DNA from: Nocardiopsis ansamitocini
GTDB lineage: Bacteria; Actinomycetota; Actinomycetes; Streptosporangiales; Streptosporangiaceae
DNA: 64,000 nucleotides
Reading direction: 5' to 3'
Assembly: GCF_030268225.1 (NCBI RefSeq)
Contig: NZ_BSQG01000009.1
Coordinates: 104,336 to 168,335, forward strand
Made by a program: the position numbers and the translations under genes. Below are positions 56,709 through 64,000 of this stretch, piece by piece. Within the stretch, counting starts at the first letter, position 1. Every line of letters starts with the position of its first letter. The notes below the pieces were generated by a model. The model was not told the DNA's origin, ran no database searches, and saw nothing but the letters and a program-made list of their open reading frames with translations.

Positions 56709-57560
56709 TCAGCCCCGCAGGAACAGTGTCCAGGCCACCGCAGCGGCGACGAGGACAAGGGTGATGGCTGCGGTGAGCGCCCCGTGGGTGAGGTCGCGGC
56801 TCCGTCCCGCCCGGTTTCCCGAACGAGGCAGGTAGGCGTAGACCAGCCCGAGGAGCGCCCCCGTGACGAGACCGCCGATGTGCGCCGTCCAGGAGATCCC
56901 CGGGACGACGAAAGTGATCAACAGGTTGACCGCCAGCAGCCCGACGATGAAGCGGGTGTCGAGCTTGAGCCGACGACCGATCACGAAGATCGCACCGAAG
57001 AGCCCGAAGATCGCCCCTGACGCTCCCACCGAGGCTTGAGCGGGATCGACCAGATAGCTGAGCACCGATCCGCCGATCGCACTGACCAGCCACAGTGCCA
57101 GGTAGCGCACGTGCCCGAGCCAGTTCTCCAACTGCGGACCCAATACGTACAGGGCAAAGCCGTTGAACAGCAGGTGGGTGATACCGCCGTGCAGGAAAGC
57201 CGCTGTGATCAGCCGATACCACTGGTCACCGAGAACGATGCCGGCTCCCCACATGGAGAACTGGCCGGTCATCTGCGGGTTGACCTGTTGGAGCAGGAAA
57301 CCCGCGCCGATGAGTCCGAGAAGCGTCCAGGTCACGTAGGGCCGCGCCACCACCTTTCCGCCGAAGGTGGTGCGCGCCTCCCGCACGCCCTTGTTGCCCT
57401 CGGCCACGCACTCGACGCACTGGAAGCCGACGGCTGCCTCACGCATGCAGTCGGGGCAGATCGACCGACCGCACCGCCTGCAGCTGACGTAGGTCTCGCG
57501 GTCGGGATGCCGGAAACAGGTGGGAACGACCTGGGGCGTGGGCGGCTGGGAGGCGCTCAT
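56709..57560 (-). CDS. Rhomboid-family intramembrane serine protease
   Basis: This 283-residue protein has an N-terminal B-box-like zinc-finger region (CFRHPDRETYVSCRRCGRSICPDC, then C-x2-C). Six or so membrane helices follow. The catalytic Ser is in ASVGASGAIFGLFGA (GxSG) and His in ISWTAHIGGLVTG. FLHGGITHLLFNGFAL is the conserved helix-2 motif. Substrates are unknown. It sits in the usual place near crgA and ppiA and is monocistronic. Confidence 0.93.
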   Translation of the reverse strand: MSASQPPTPQVVPTCFRHPDRETYVSCRRCGRSICPDCMREAAVGFQCVECVAEGNKGVREARTTFGGKVVARPYVTWTLLGLIGAGFLLQQVNPQMTGQFSMWGAGIVLGDQWYRLITAAFLHGGITHLLFNGFALYVLGPQLENWLGHVRYLALWLVSAIGGSVLSYLVDPAQASVGASGAIFGLFGAIFVIGRRLKLDTRFIVGLLAVNLLITFVVPGISWTAHIGGLVTGALLGLVYAYLPRSGNRAGRSRDLTHGALTAAITLVLVAAAVAWTLFLRG

Positions 57561-57572
57561 ATCAGGCGGAGC

Positions 57573-58100
57573 CTACCTGCGCTCGACCGTGACGGACTGG
57601 ATCACGACGTCGTCCAGCGGCTTGTCCATCTGGTCGGTGGCGATCGTGGCGATCTCGTCCACGACGTTCTTGCCCTCGACGACCTCACCGAAGATGGTGT
57701 GCTTGCCGGTGAGCCAGTCGGTGGCCCCCACCGTGATGAAGAACTGCGAACCGTTGGTGCCGGGGCCCGCGTTGGCCATCGCCAGCAGGTAGGGACGGTT
57801 GAACTTCAGGGACGGGTGGATCTCGTCCTCGAAGCGGTACCCGGGACCACCGCGGCCGTTGCCCAGGGGGTCGCCGCCCTGGAGCATGAAGCCCTTGATG
57901 ACGCGGTGGAAAACGGTGCCGTCGTAAAGCTTGCTGCTGGTGGACTGACCGGTGCGCGGGTCCACCCACTGCTTCGTGCCCTCGGCGAGGCCGACGAAGT
58001 TCTCAACCGTCTTCGGCGCCTCGGCCGGGAAGAGCTTGACGACGATGTCGCCCTTGTTGGTGTTCAGCCGTGCGAAAAGCTGGCCGTTAGCCTCAGACAC
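57573..58100 (-). CDS. ppiA: Cyclophilin-type peptidylprolyl isomerase
   Basis: This 175-residue cytoplasmic cyclophilin starts at GTG 58100, after GGAAAGG. The catalytic motif is DGTVFHRVIKGFMLQGGDP, with GTNGSQFFITVGATDWLTGKH and FGEVVEGKNVVDEI. It accelerates proline cis-trans isomerisation. Position between rhomboid and gyrA-proximal genes is conserved in actinobacteria. The upstream extension in the same frame has no ribosome site. Confidence 0.95.
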   Translation of the reverse strand: MSEANGQLFARLNTNKGDIVVKLFPAEAPKTVENFVGLAEGTKQWVDPRTGQSTSSKLYDGTVFHRVIKGFMLQGGDPLGNGRGGPGYRFEDEIHPSLKFNRPYLLAMANAGPGTNGSQFFITVGATDWLTGKHTIFGEVVEGKNVVDEIATIATDQMDKPLDDVVIQSVTVERR

Positions 58101-58359
58101 CTGGGTGCCTTTCCGTTGTGTGTGCTTACCACCCCACACGTTACCGTCCGCTTCAGTCCGCCGCGGTGAATGCGCACTCCGCCAGGAGAGGTCCGGGACA
58201 CGGCGGTTCTAGCGTGATCCGATCCACATCGACCACGTATGTTGAGGTAACACCCCCATAACAGGCCGATCGCGGGCTTCGGGAGCAACCGTCAGCGCAT
58301 AGCCGACGGTAGATCGGGCAGGGGACTACTCAGCAGCCACTAGTGCGAAGGAGGACGAC

Positions 58360-58935
58360 GTGTCCATCACCTTGAAGCGTCGTAAGGCCAAATGGGAGAC
58401 CGAAGAGGCACTGAACCGCCTCCAGGGACTGGCTCGCGACCAGGCCGAACGCTTCGGGCCCTACGCGGACCAGGCCAAGGAGAGCGCGGCTCTGCGCATC
58501 CACCAGGCTCGCGGCTGGACCGCGCCTCGCCTCGAAACGGCGGCCCAGCGGGTGGAGGACACCGTAGCGCCGCGGGTGGCAGAACTGCTGAACGCAGCCG
58601 CTCACCGGGTCGAGCCGGTTGCCGTCCGGCGTCGCCGTCGGCTCTCGCGCTCGTTCGTGGTCATCGGCGTTGGTGCACTCGGTGCAGCGGCCCTGTACGG
58701 GGTGCTCAAACTGCGCCAGGCGTCCCAGGACGCCGAGTGGCAGGAAAACCTCGACAACGCCCGGGAGCAGGTGCGCGAGACCAAGGACCAGCTCGCCACC
58801 AAGGCCAAGGAAGCCAAGGACCGGCTGAAGGGCGGGGCGGAGGGTGCCGCGGCGAAGACGCAGGAGGCCGCCGACACCGCGTCCGAGGGTGCCAAGGACG
58901 CGGCACGGGAGCTCAACGGCCGGGTGAAGAACTAG
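58360..58935 (+). CDS. Membrane-anchored coiled-coil protein (DUF5324-like)
   Basis: This 191-residue protein starts at GTG 58360 with GAAGGAGG upstream. A helical N-terminal half (EALNRLQGLARDQAERFGPY; PRLETAAQRVEDTVAPRVAE) precedes a basic-flanked membrane helix (RRRRLSRSFVVIGVGALGAA). An Ala/Lys/Glu-rich amphipathic tail (QEAADTASEGAKDAARELNG) follows, resembling apolipophorin- or LEA-like repeats. Related proteins are common near gyrA in actinobacteria. Function unknown. Confidence 0.8.
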   Translation: MSITLKRRKAKWETEEALNRLQGLARDQAERFGPYADQAKESAALRIHQARGWTAPRLETAAQRVEDTVAPRVAELLNAAAHRVEPVAVRRRRRLSRSFVVIGVGALGAAALYGVLKLRQASQDAEWQENLDNAREQVRETKDQLATKAKEAKDRLKGGAEGAAAKTQEAADTASEGAKDAARELNGRVKN

Positions 58936-58954
58936 CCGACTGCTCCACCCGACG

Positions 58955-58990
58955 ACCAGTGGCCCCGCGAGCGATCGCGGGGCCACTGGT
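58955..58990 (+). terminator. Terminator after the coiled-coil membrane gene
   Basis: A strong stem of 15 or more base pairs (ACCAGTGGCCCCGCG and complement) with a short loop lies 20 nt past the stop. It can serve both this gene and the convergent DUF1707 gene. Confidence 0.75.
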
Positions 58991-59031
58991 GTGTCGGTGC
59001 GTTTTCACGCGTTGTCCCGGATCCGGTGCAG

Positions 59032-59667
59032 TCACTGACGGCAAGCACCGGGGCGGGCGGTCTTGGGCGCCTTCGGGTCCTTGATCAGCCTGTAAGTCAA
59101 CGGGTAGCGCCAGTTGGCTCCCAGCGCCGTGGCCAGACCTGCGACGAGCGGAAGGACGAGCCAGCCGAAGAACATGAACACGAACGCGATGATCGGCAGG
59201 ACCAGGATGGCCAGCACCGGAAGGAGCACGCACGCGATGAGGAAGTTCAGCTGGTAGTTGATCGCCTCGAAGGCTTGGCGGCGCACGTAGTGGGAGGTGC
59301 CGCCCTTGGCGAGCAACACCACGAGCGGCCCGATCGCCAGCGTGAAATAGCCGGAGAGGTGACCGCCCATCGCCCACAGTCGCTCTTCCCGGGTGGGCTC
59401 GGCAGAATTTGCCGGCATCCCTGGAGCCTGGGCGGGGGCGACCGCGAGGTCCACCAACAACGGTTCGAGGTCGCCCTGGACCTTTGCCGTCATCGCCTTT
59501 CCCAAACGGTCGTCGAACTCCTCCTCGTCGAGCCGGCCGTCGGCGTAGGCCGTCCGGAGCAGCTCGGCCACCTGGTCCCGGTCGGCATGGGTGAGCCGCA
59601 ACGACGGGCCGGGACCACGACCACCGCTGTAGGGGGCGGGAGGAGGTGCTGGGTTGTACACGGCCAC
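59032..59667 (-). CDS. DUF1707/DUF4870 membrane protein
   Basis: This 211-residue protein starts at GTG 59667 with AAGGAG upstream; longer in-frame starts lack one. Residues 25-75 form the DUF1707 SHOCT-like motif (LRLTHADRDQVAELLRTAYADG; LDEEEFDDRLGKAMTA). The second half is DUF4870-like, with three membrane segments (YFTLAIGPLVVLLAKG; NYQLNFLIACVLLPVLAILV; FVFMFFGWLVLPLVAGL) and the RRQAFEAINYQLNF motif. Function unknown. Confidence 0.87.
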   Translation of the reverse strand: MAVYNPAPPPAPYSGGRGPGPSLRLTHADRDQVAELLRTAYADGRLDEEEFDDRLGKAMTAKVQGDLEPLLVDLAVAPAQAPGMPANSAEPTREERLWAMGGHLSGYFTLAIGPLVVLLAKGGTSHYVRRQAFEAINYQLNFLIACVLLPVLAILVLPIIAFVFMFFGWLVLPLVAGLATALGANWRYPLTYRLIKDPKAPKTARPGACRQ

Positions 59668-60019
59668 GTTCACTCCTTGCCGCACGATGGCGTCGAGTTC
59701 CTGTTGCACAGGGCTGCTGTCCGGTCTACTTGTCCATGATCGGTGATCGCCCCCTGGCAAGGCCAATGAAACAACCCTGAGATCGCCCCTGATTTCCGCC
59801 TCGGGGCCGACTGGTCGGCGACGACGGGGCCCTGGTGCACTCAGGAGCCCGCTCCGCGCCGGAACAGGGAAAACCCTGCGTGGTGCGCCTGCGACGCTCG
59901 CAGCGGTGATTCTGCCGCTCCCGAAGCCGGTGTGTGGTGCGGTGCCGGCGTCCGAAACGCCGCGCCGCCCGCTTCCGGATCACGAAGGCCGTGTGCACCG
60001 CTCGTGCCGGCCGCAATGA

Positions 60020-60059
60020 CACTGGGGCCGTCCACTCTGTCGAGTGGACGGCCCCAGTG
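60020..60059 (-). terminator. Terminator of tRNA-Ala
   Basis: A 17-bp perfect stem (CACTGGGGCCGTCCACT and complement) with a 6-nt loop begins about 28 nt past the tRNA 3' end on the minus strand. Confidence 0.75.
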
Positions 60060-60086
60060 CGTGTTGCTGTCCTGCTTATTCGATTG

Positions 60087-60159
60087 TGGAGCCAAGGGGA
60101 GTCGAACCCCTGACCTCCGGTATGCAAAACCGGCGCTCTGCCAGCTGAGCTATGGCCCC
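60087..60159 (-). tRNA. tRNA-Ala(UGC)
   Basis: The 73-nt cloverleaf has acceptor GGGGCCA with TGGCTCC, D arm AGCTCAGCTGGCAGAGC, anticodon loop TTTGCAT (TGC) and T arm GGGGTTCGACTCCCC. CCA is not encoded. A tRNA-Ala near gyrA is typical for actinobacteria. Confidence 0.95.
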
Positions 60160-60363
60160 TCGTCCGATCCATTGTCGCATCCCCGTGGGACACGGGCGAA
60201 CGCCAACGATTGAAGAGCATACCGCTTCCCGAGCGAGTCGGGTCGACGGCGGCTGCATGCCGGGAAGTGAACCGAAAGGCGCCGTCCGGCGCTCTCGGCT
60301 CGCTCTTGTCCCCCGGCGACCGCCGGGGCACCCTCGGGTGCACCGTGGCGGACGCCGTCGGGG

Positions 60364-60486
60364 CTAGTTGTCGCTAGCGGCCGTGGCCTCGGTCCACAGG
60401 TCCAGCTCGGCGCGGTCGGCCTGGATCTTGCGGTAGACGGCGAACGCCCCGAGGGCCACCAGCACCAGGACGATGATCTTCTTCAC
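60364..60486 (-). CDS. DLW-39 family small membrane protein
   Basis: This 40-residue protein (MKKIIVLVLVALGAFAVYRK, then IQADRAELDLWTEATAASDN) starts at GTG 60486 with AAGGGG upstream. One membrane helix is followed by the conserved D-L-W motif of the DLW-39 family, a tiny actinobacterial protein usually found beside tRNA-Ala/gyrA. Function unknown. It is below the size limit of ordinary ORF calling. Confidence 0.85.
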   Translation of the reverse strand: MKKIIVLVLVALGAFAVYRKIQADRAELDLWTEATAASDN

Positions 60487-60614
60487 GGCGAGGACCCCTT
60501 AACTTCCTTACACGGATTTGGAACAAGTCTCGACGCACGGCCCGGCCGCGGCGAAAAGCGGCCGGTAATCATGTCCGGCCGAGCCGGATGGCGTCGGTAG
60601 AGCACTTTATGGGT

Positions 60615-60623
60615 TTGTCCACA
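60615..60623 (+). promoter_or_regulatory. Single DnaA-box-like site
   Basis: TTGTCCACA, the high-GC consensus form, lies in the roughly 500-bp gap between DLW-39 and the XRE regulator. No other recognisable element or gene was found in 60487-60984, whose open frames are Arg/Pro-rich and lack ribosome sites. Confidence 0.35.
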
Positions 60624-60984
60624 AGTAGCCTAGCAACCCCCGCTGGGGCCTGTTCCACACGCCGGACGCCAGAACGAGACTGTGCCTGGTAGGCATGACG
60701 AACCTTCGCACTCGCCCCGGGCGTCGCCGGACCGGGAAACGGATTCGATCCTGCCAGAGAGCGTCCTGGTTCCGGCCTGCGACACCCCGGGCAAAGACGT
60801 CCACCAAGCTCAAAAAGGTACTGCGACTCCCATGTGCCGTGGAGCGACCACCGGGCTCCATGACGGCGGCTGGCCCGAATCGGCCAATAGCACGGTGGGC
60901 AACCGCGGTGTTGGCCGCCGAACTCCTGAAGAACGGAAGACTGCCGGTTGTGTCACCTTCCGGAGGGGACCGATGACGGGATGC

Positions 60985-61818
60985 TCAGGTCAGCAGGTCG
61001 AGGCGTTTCAACGTGACGATGGTCGCCAGGGGGTCGACCGCTACGTCGACAAGTCGCCGCCACACCTCCTGGCAGCGCTCAACCGCTGCCTCGTCCTCGA
61101 CGATCGCTCCCCCCTGGGTCGCTTCCACGTAGGCCAGGGAACTCTCGCCTTCGTCGAACTCGAGGACCGTGAAGGGGCCGGCGGCTCCGGCATGCAGCCC
61201 GACCGAGGTCGGCAACAACTGAACGGTGACCCGACTGTCGCCCTCGGCGAGTTCGATGAGCCTGCGCAGCTGGGCGTGCAGTGCCTCCGACCGGGAGGCG
61301 ACACGTTGAAGCGCGTCCTCCTCGATCAGAGCGTGGTAGCGCCCCAGATTGTCCCGGTCCAGAATCTCCTGGCGTTTGAGATAGGCGGCGACCGTACGCT
61401 CGACGGCTGCACCGTCACGCCCTCTGGCCCGGGCGAGTTCAGCGGTGTACTCGGGGGCTTGGAGAAGGTCGGGGACAAGCATGCCGGCGTAGGAGTCGAT
61501 CGCAACGGCTCCTGCCTCGTTCCCGATGTAGGCGGATGGGACGACGTCCTCGTACTCGGTCCACCAGGGCCGCAACCGCGACTCACGCACCAGGGTGAGA
61601 ATGGCGTCGCGTTGCCCGCCTCGCACTCCGTACAGACTGAGCAGGGCCGAAACCTCGATCACCGAGGGCCACTTGCGGATGCCCGTCTCGATGTGACCGA
61701 GTTTCGCCGGTGACCATTCGAGTTCCTCTGCGACGTCGCTGAGGGTCATCCCCGCTTGCACACGCTGGCGGCGGAGTTCCACTGAGAGGCGACGACGGCG
61801 AACGATGGGGCTGGTCAT
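60985..61818 (-). CDS. XRE-family regulator with DUF5753
   Basis: This 277-residue protein starts at ATG 61818 (MTSPIVRRRRLSVELRRQRV). The N-terminal HTH is AGMTLSDVAEELEWSPAKLGHIE at 20-42. The DUF5753 ligand-like domain covers the remainder (YIGNEAGAVAIDSYAGMLVP; LQAPEYTAELARARGRD; FTVLEFDEGESSLAYVE). Such regulators usually pair with a DUF397 gene, but none is visible beside this one. A long-arm inverted repeat (61894-61921) lies 76-103 bp upstream of its start. Confidence 0.92.
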   Translation of the reverse strand: MTSPIVRRRRLSVELRRQRVQAGMTLSDVAEELEWSPAKLGHIETGIRKWPSVIEVSALLSLYGVRGGQRDAILTLVRESRLRPWWTEYEDVVPSAYIGNEAGAVAIDSYAGMLVPDLLQAPEYTAELARARGRDGAAVERTVAAYLKRQEILDRDNLGRYHALIEEDALQRVASRSEALHAQLRRLIELAEGDSRVTVQLLPTSVGLHAGAAGPFTVLEFDEGESSLAYVEATQGGAIVEDEAAVERCQEVWRRLVDVAVDPLATIVTLKRLDLLT

Positions 61819-61893
61819 TACCTCGTATCCGTACCTGCCGGGGGAGTGGTGGTCGTGCAAACCAGAGAAGCACTACCACTAGCAGCTAGCAAT

Positions 61894-61921
61894 GCATTCG
61901 TAGAAATTAGTCGACGAATGC
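61894..61921. promoter_or_regulatory. Inverted repeat upstream of the XRE regulator
   Basis: GCATTCGT and its complement are separated by 12 bp of AT-rich sequence. The dyad CTAGCAGCTAG lies 5-14 bp closer to the gene. The region probably contains the promoter, and the repeats are candidate operators. Confidence 0.4.
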
Positions 61922-62676
61922 CGAATTTTCACTGCCCGAAACACTGTTCTTAGGCGGCACGCGGTTGGGGGCGGGCTGCTTTCCAATGGATTCAACGGCA
62001 GTTATCCACTGCTTTTGCGGATGCAGAAGTGGTAACAGAGGATCGGACCGGTTCAGTGAACCGGTCCGATCGGCATCCTTATTCACTCTGGTATCAAACT
62101 CACCAGAACCACGCGTGCGGCACGCTCGGATCGGTGCAGAAGCTTCAGGTCCATGCCCCAGGCGCGATCAACAACAGACATAGAAGCCTGGCGGAACCGG
62201 CCGGCCCTCCCGGCCGCGCCGCACCCACGACCGCGGTGCCCACCGCACCGACGCCGCCCCGGACGGCATAACCCGTTCTCGTCGCAATCGTGCGCAGGAT
62301 CCAAGCACCCATGCCCGTCACCAGCGCCACCACGGGGGTGGCAGTCGGGTGAAGCCCTTGGGCACCCCAACGGTGTGGGCTCGGGCCGCCTCGAGGAAAC
62401 CTGAGATGATCAGAAAGATCCACGCCGCACTCGGTCCTGCCCCACGTCGAAGAGCCACGACGCCGTCTTGTCGTGACCGGGTACGGCTCGCCGTGTCCGG
62501 GGCCGGACCACGTGGCCTGACCTATTCACAAATGGCGACCAGTGCCCCGTGACACGACCGCGGAGGCAGGAATCACACCTCTGAGCAGTGGTTCGTCACA
62601 GCCTGTCCGCACACGGCGTACGATTCAGGTTGGATTGCGGAGGGTGCCTCCCTCACGCGCCTTAACAAGGAAACCG
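61922..62676. other. Gene-poor region with a 31-bp perfect palindrome
   Basis: No gene is recognised across about 750 bp. A perfect palindrome at 62041-62071 (15-bp arms, GATCGGACCGGTTCA, central G) is its clearest structure. A minus-strand frame at 62145-62423 is hydrophobic in part, but it has no ribosome site and is not called. Confidence 0.45.
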
Positions 62677-62985
62677 ATGAGCTACCCCATTGACGACACC
62701 AACCAGTTGATCGCGAACGCGGAGGAGGAGTTGCCGCCTGCCACGCGGTCCCGGCTGATCGCCAAACTCAGAATGGGGGCCCATATCGATGAGGCCTCCC
62801 GCGACCTTGGGGTAAGTCCTCAACAGGTGTTCGCAGCAGCCCGAATTCTCGGCGCGTTCGGGGAACAGCTCGACACGACACTGACCGCCGAGCGCGACCC
62901 CTCGCTGCCGCACGGAACGCTCACCGGCTACAACAAGCGCTGCCGCTGCCCAGAGTGCCGAAGCGCGCTCCAACGCAAGATCTGA
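62677..62985 (+). CDS. Small HTH-like protein with C-terminal Cys motif
   Basis: This 102-residue protein starts at ATG 62677 (AAGGAA upstream). A helical N-terminal half contains GAHIDEASRDLGVSPQQVFAA, an HTH-like segment. The C-terminus HGTLTGYNKRCRCPECRSAL matches the HGT-x3-Y-x3-CRC-x2-C pattern often seen at the ends of small proteins of actinobacteria and their phages, and it may bind zinc. Function unknown. Confidence 0.7.
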   Translation: MSYPIDDTNQLIANAEEELPPATRSRLIAKLRMGAHIDEASRDLGVSPQQVFAAARILGAFGEQLDTTLTAERDPSLPHGTLTGYNKRCRCPECRSALQRKI

Positions 62986-63124
62986 CCTGGACGGTTCGAG
63001 AATCCCCACGTCAAAGGCACAGTCGGGTTCGAAAAGAGCACGAAACCCGAACTTTACCTAAACTCCTCCGGCAATTGGCCGAGTTCCGCGCTTATTGATC
63101 TTGAACCGGGGGACACCGGTCACC

Positions 63125-63229
63125 ATGAACGAACGTGTTGACTGGGCGGCCATGAGCGACGAAGAGTTTATGGCACTTGTACGCCAGGTAGCGGAGACCC
63201 CTTCTGGAGTCGATTCCGAAGAGGAGTAA
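63125..63229 (+). CDS. Very small acidic hypothetical protein
   Basis: The 34-residue ORF (MNERVDWAAMSDEEFMALVR, then QVAETPSGVDSEEE) starts at ATG 63125 with only a loose GGGGGA site. The helical W-x5-DEEF-x-ALVRQV motif and GC3 codon use look coding. No family recognised. Confidence 0.45.
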   Translation: MNERVDWAAMSDEEFMALVRQVAETPSGVDSEEE

Positions 63230-63827
63230 CCCGACCCCTTTCCTCGGTGGGGAGCGGTCGGCCCCCGCCGAGGCGGTCTGCTGCCCGCGGTTCGACGCGT
63301 CCCCGGGCACACTTTTGCACGCGCACCTCTCCCTTTCGCCGTGCGCCCGTTCGGCCTGGTGACGGACGAGTGGCGGTCGAATTTCGGACAGGCATGATAT
63401 CTAGTTATCGACGTGTCTCTTTGTCGATATTTTGGCTTCCCTCTCGCGGGGAAAAGTTCACGCCCTAAACTCCTCCATCACCCGTGTGTTCGGGCGGAGG
63501 CAGGCGCAGAAGCGGGTCCAGGAGACCCGCGCGATTAGCTACTGAGGGCCCCGAGGAGGGACCAGCGACGTCAGCCACTGGGCGCGTCTGGCGGGAAGTT
63601 CTCCCCCCGCTTCTCGCTTCTGGGGAAGCAGTGGAAGCAGCCGGAGTCTCTGAAGACCCGCAACCACAAAGGATCAGCTCGCTTCGCATACCGCCCCGCC
63701 GTGAGAACCACTCGTTTTCACCAGGAGAGCCGGGCCCGAGTCGTACGGACGGCTCTTCTGGAAAATCTGACAGCCGGTGCCGCACGCCGGCCTGGACGTT
63801 GCGAGGGCAGGAAGCCACCCCGTTCAT
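63230..63827. other. Gene-free region before the rRNA terminator
   Basis: No ORF with a ribosome site was found in these 600 bp. An inverted repeat TATCGAC...GTCGATA (63403-63428) lies in an AT-rich stretch and may be an operator or promoter. The remainder is GC-rich filler between the small ORF and the rrn operon. Confidence 0.35.
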
Positions 63828-63854
63828 AAAAAAAAGGGGGGGCAGCGCCCCCCC
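63828..63854 (-). terminator. rRNA operon terminator
   Basis: Read on the minus strand, a GC stem of 8 bp (GGGGGGGC with GCCCCCCC) is followed by a run of eight T residues, a classic intrinsic terminator. It lies about 85 bp after the 5S 3' end. Confidence 0.85.
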
Positions 63855-63937
63855 AACACACAAACACCCCTGAAAATGCGGAAGGGCTCGCCCAGCCACC
63901 CCCACAAGAGGCAACCAAACGAGCCCAACCAACATCA

Positions 63938-64000
63938 ATTACGGCGGCGTCCTACTCTCCCACCCCAGCAAGGAGGCAGTACCATCGGCGCTGGAAAGCT
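63938..64000 (-). rRNA. rrf: 5S ribosomal RNA, 3' part
   Basis: The minus-strand sequence reads CCAGCGCCGATGGTACTGCC, then GGTGGGAGAGTAGGACGCCG, the conserved end of actinobacterial 5S rRNA. The gene continues beyond the right edge, so an rrn operon transcribed leftward enters here. The exact 3' end is estimated from pairing with CGGCGG. Confidence 0.9.

Noticed and set aside
60695..60976. A DUF397 partner gene for the XRE/DUF5753 regulator
   Set aside because: Neither strand around it contains the W-x-K-S-S-Y or CVEVA-like motifs of DUF397. The frame here is basic and featureless.
62145..62423. Minus-strand 92-codon frame with hydrophobic segments, possibly a bacteriocin-like peptide
   Set aside because: There is no ribosome site, the beginning is unlike a leader, and codon pattern is not convincing. 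Noted but not called.

Overview
The window is GC-rich actinobacterial chromosome. The Ser/Thr kinase and cell-shape cluster (fhaA-fhaB-pstP-rodA-pbpA-pknA-pknB-crgA), a proteasome activator (Bpa), WhiB and SARP regulators and a DLW-39 protein all point to Actinomycetes. The overall style resembles Nocardiopsaceae, but that is an inference. The kinase cluster, ppiA, DLW-39 and tRNA-Ala normally lie close to oriC/gyrA. The rRNA operon that enters from the right on the minus strand is consistent with an origin beyond the right edge.

Layout. 0-17.6 kb is core chromosome: the 5' end of tex, a large SARP regulator, a Nudix hydrolase, PhzF, a DUF2786 protein, an aldehyde dehydrogenase/DUF779 operon with a divergent GAF-domain activator, malate dehydrogenase, a dnaN that is not beside dnaA, a hotdog thioesterase, a CHRD protein and an FAD oxidoreductase.

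17.66-29.80 kb is a 12.0-kb integrative and conjugative element (AICE) in the 3' half of tRNA-Ser(UGA), flanked by 124-bp direct repeats. In order it carries a mirrored array of ten octamers next to attL, a low-GC cargo pair (HEPN-like protein and HAD phosphatase), a GntR repressor, a WhiB-like protein leading an overlapping transfer operon, an FtsK-type TraB, a DnaB-N/DUF3987 replication protein, a short excisionase and a tyrosine integrase. It looks complete and potentially functional. Its most unusual parts are non-coding: the mirrored octamer array, a 26-bp perfect palindrome before the replication gene, and three leader hairpins sharing one loop sequence.

29.8-46.7 kb is mixed chromosome: a proline-rich MinD/ParA ATPase, a quinone oxidoreductase, bpa, serS, a Tat-exported amidohydrolase, a TetR regulator, pheA, a DUF4446 protein, a glycosyltransferase, a stress-signalling group (STAS antagonist, RsbW-like ATPase, PAS/GAF histidine kinase), an O6-alkylguanine methyltransferase, rhodanese, an SSI-like lipoprotein and tRNA-Leu(CAG).

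46.9-56.5 kb is the phospho-signalling and peptidoglycan operon, with four start/stop overlaps. After it comes a cluster of DnaA boxes, then a rhomboid protease, ppiA, two membrane proteins, tRNA-Ala(UGC), DLW-39, an XRE/DUF5753 regulator, small ORFs, and finally the terminator and 3' end of a 5S rRNA gene. DnaA-box-like sites recur at about 11.4, 14.7, 56.5 and 60.6 kb.
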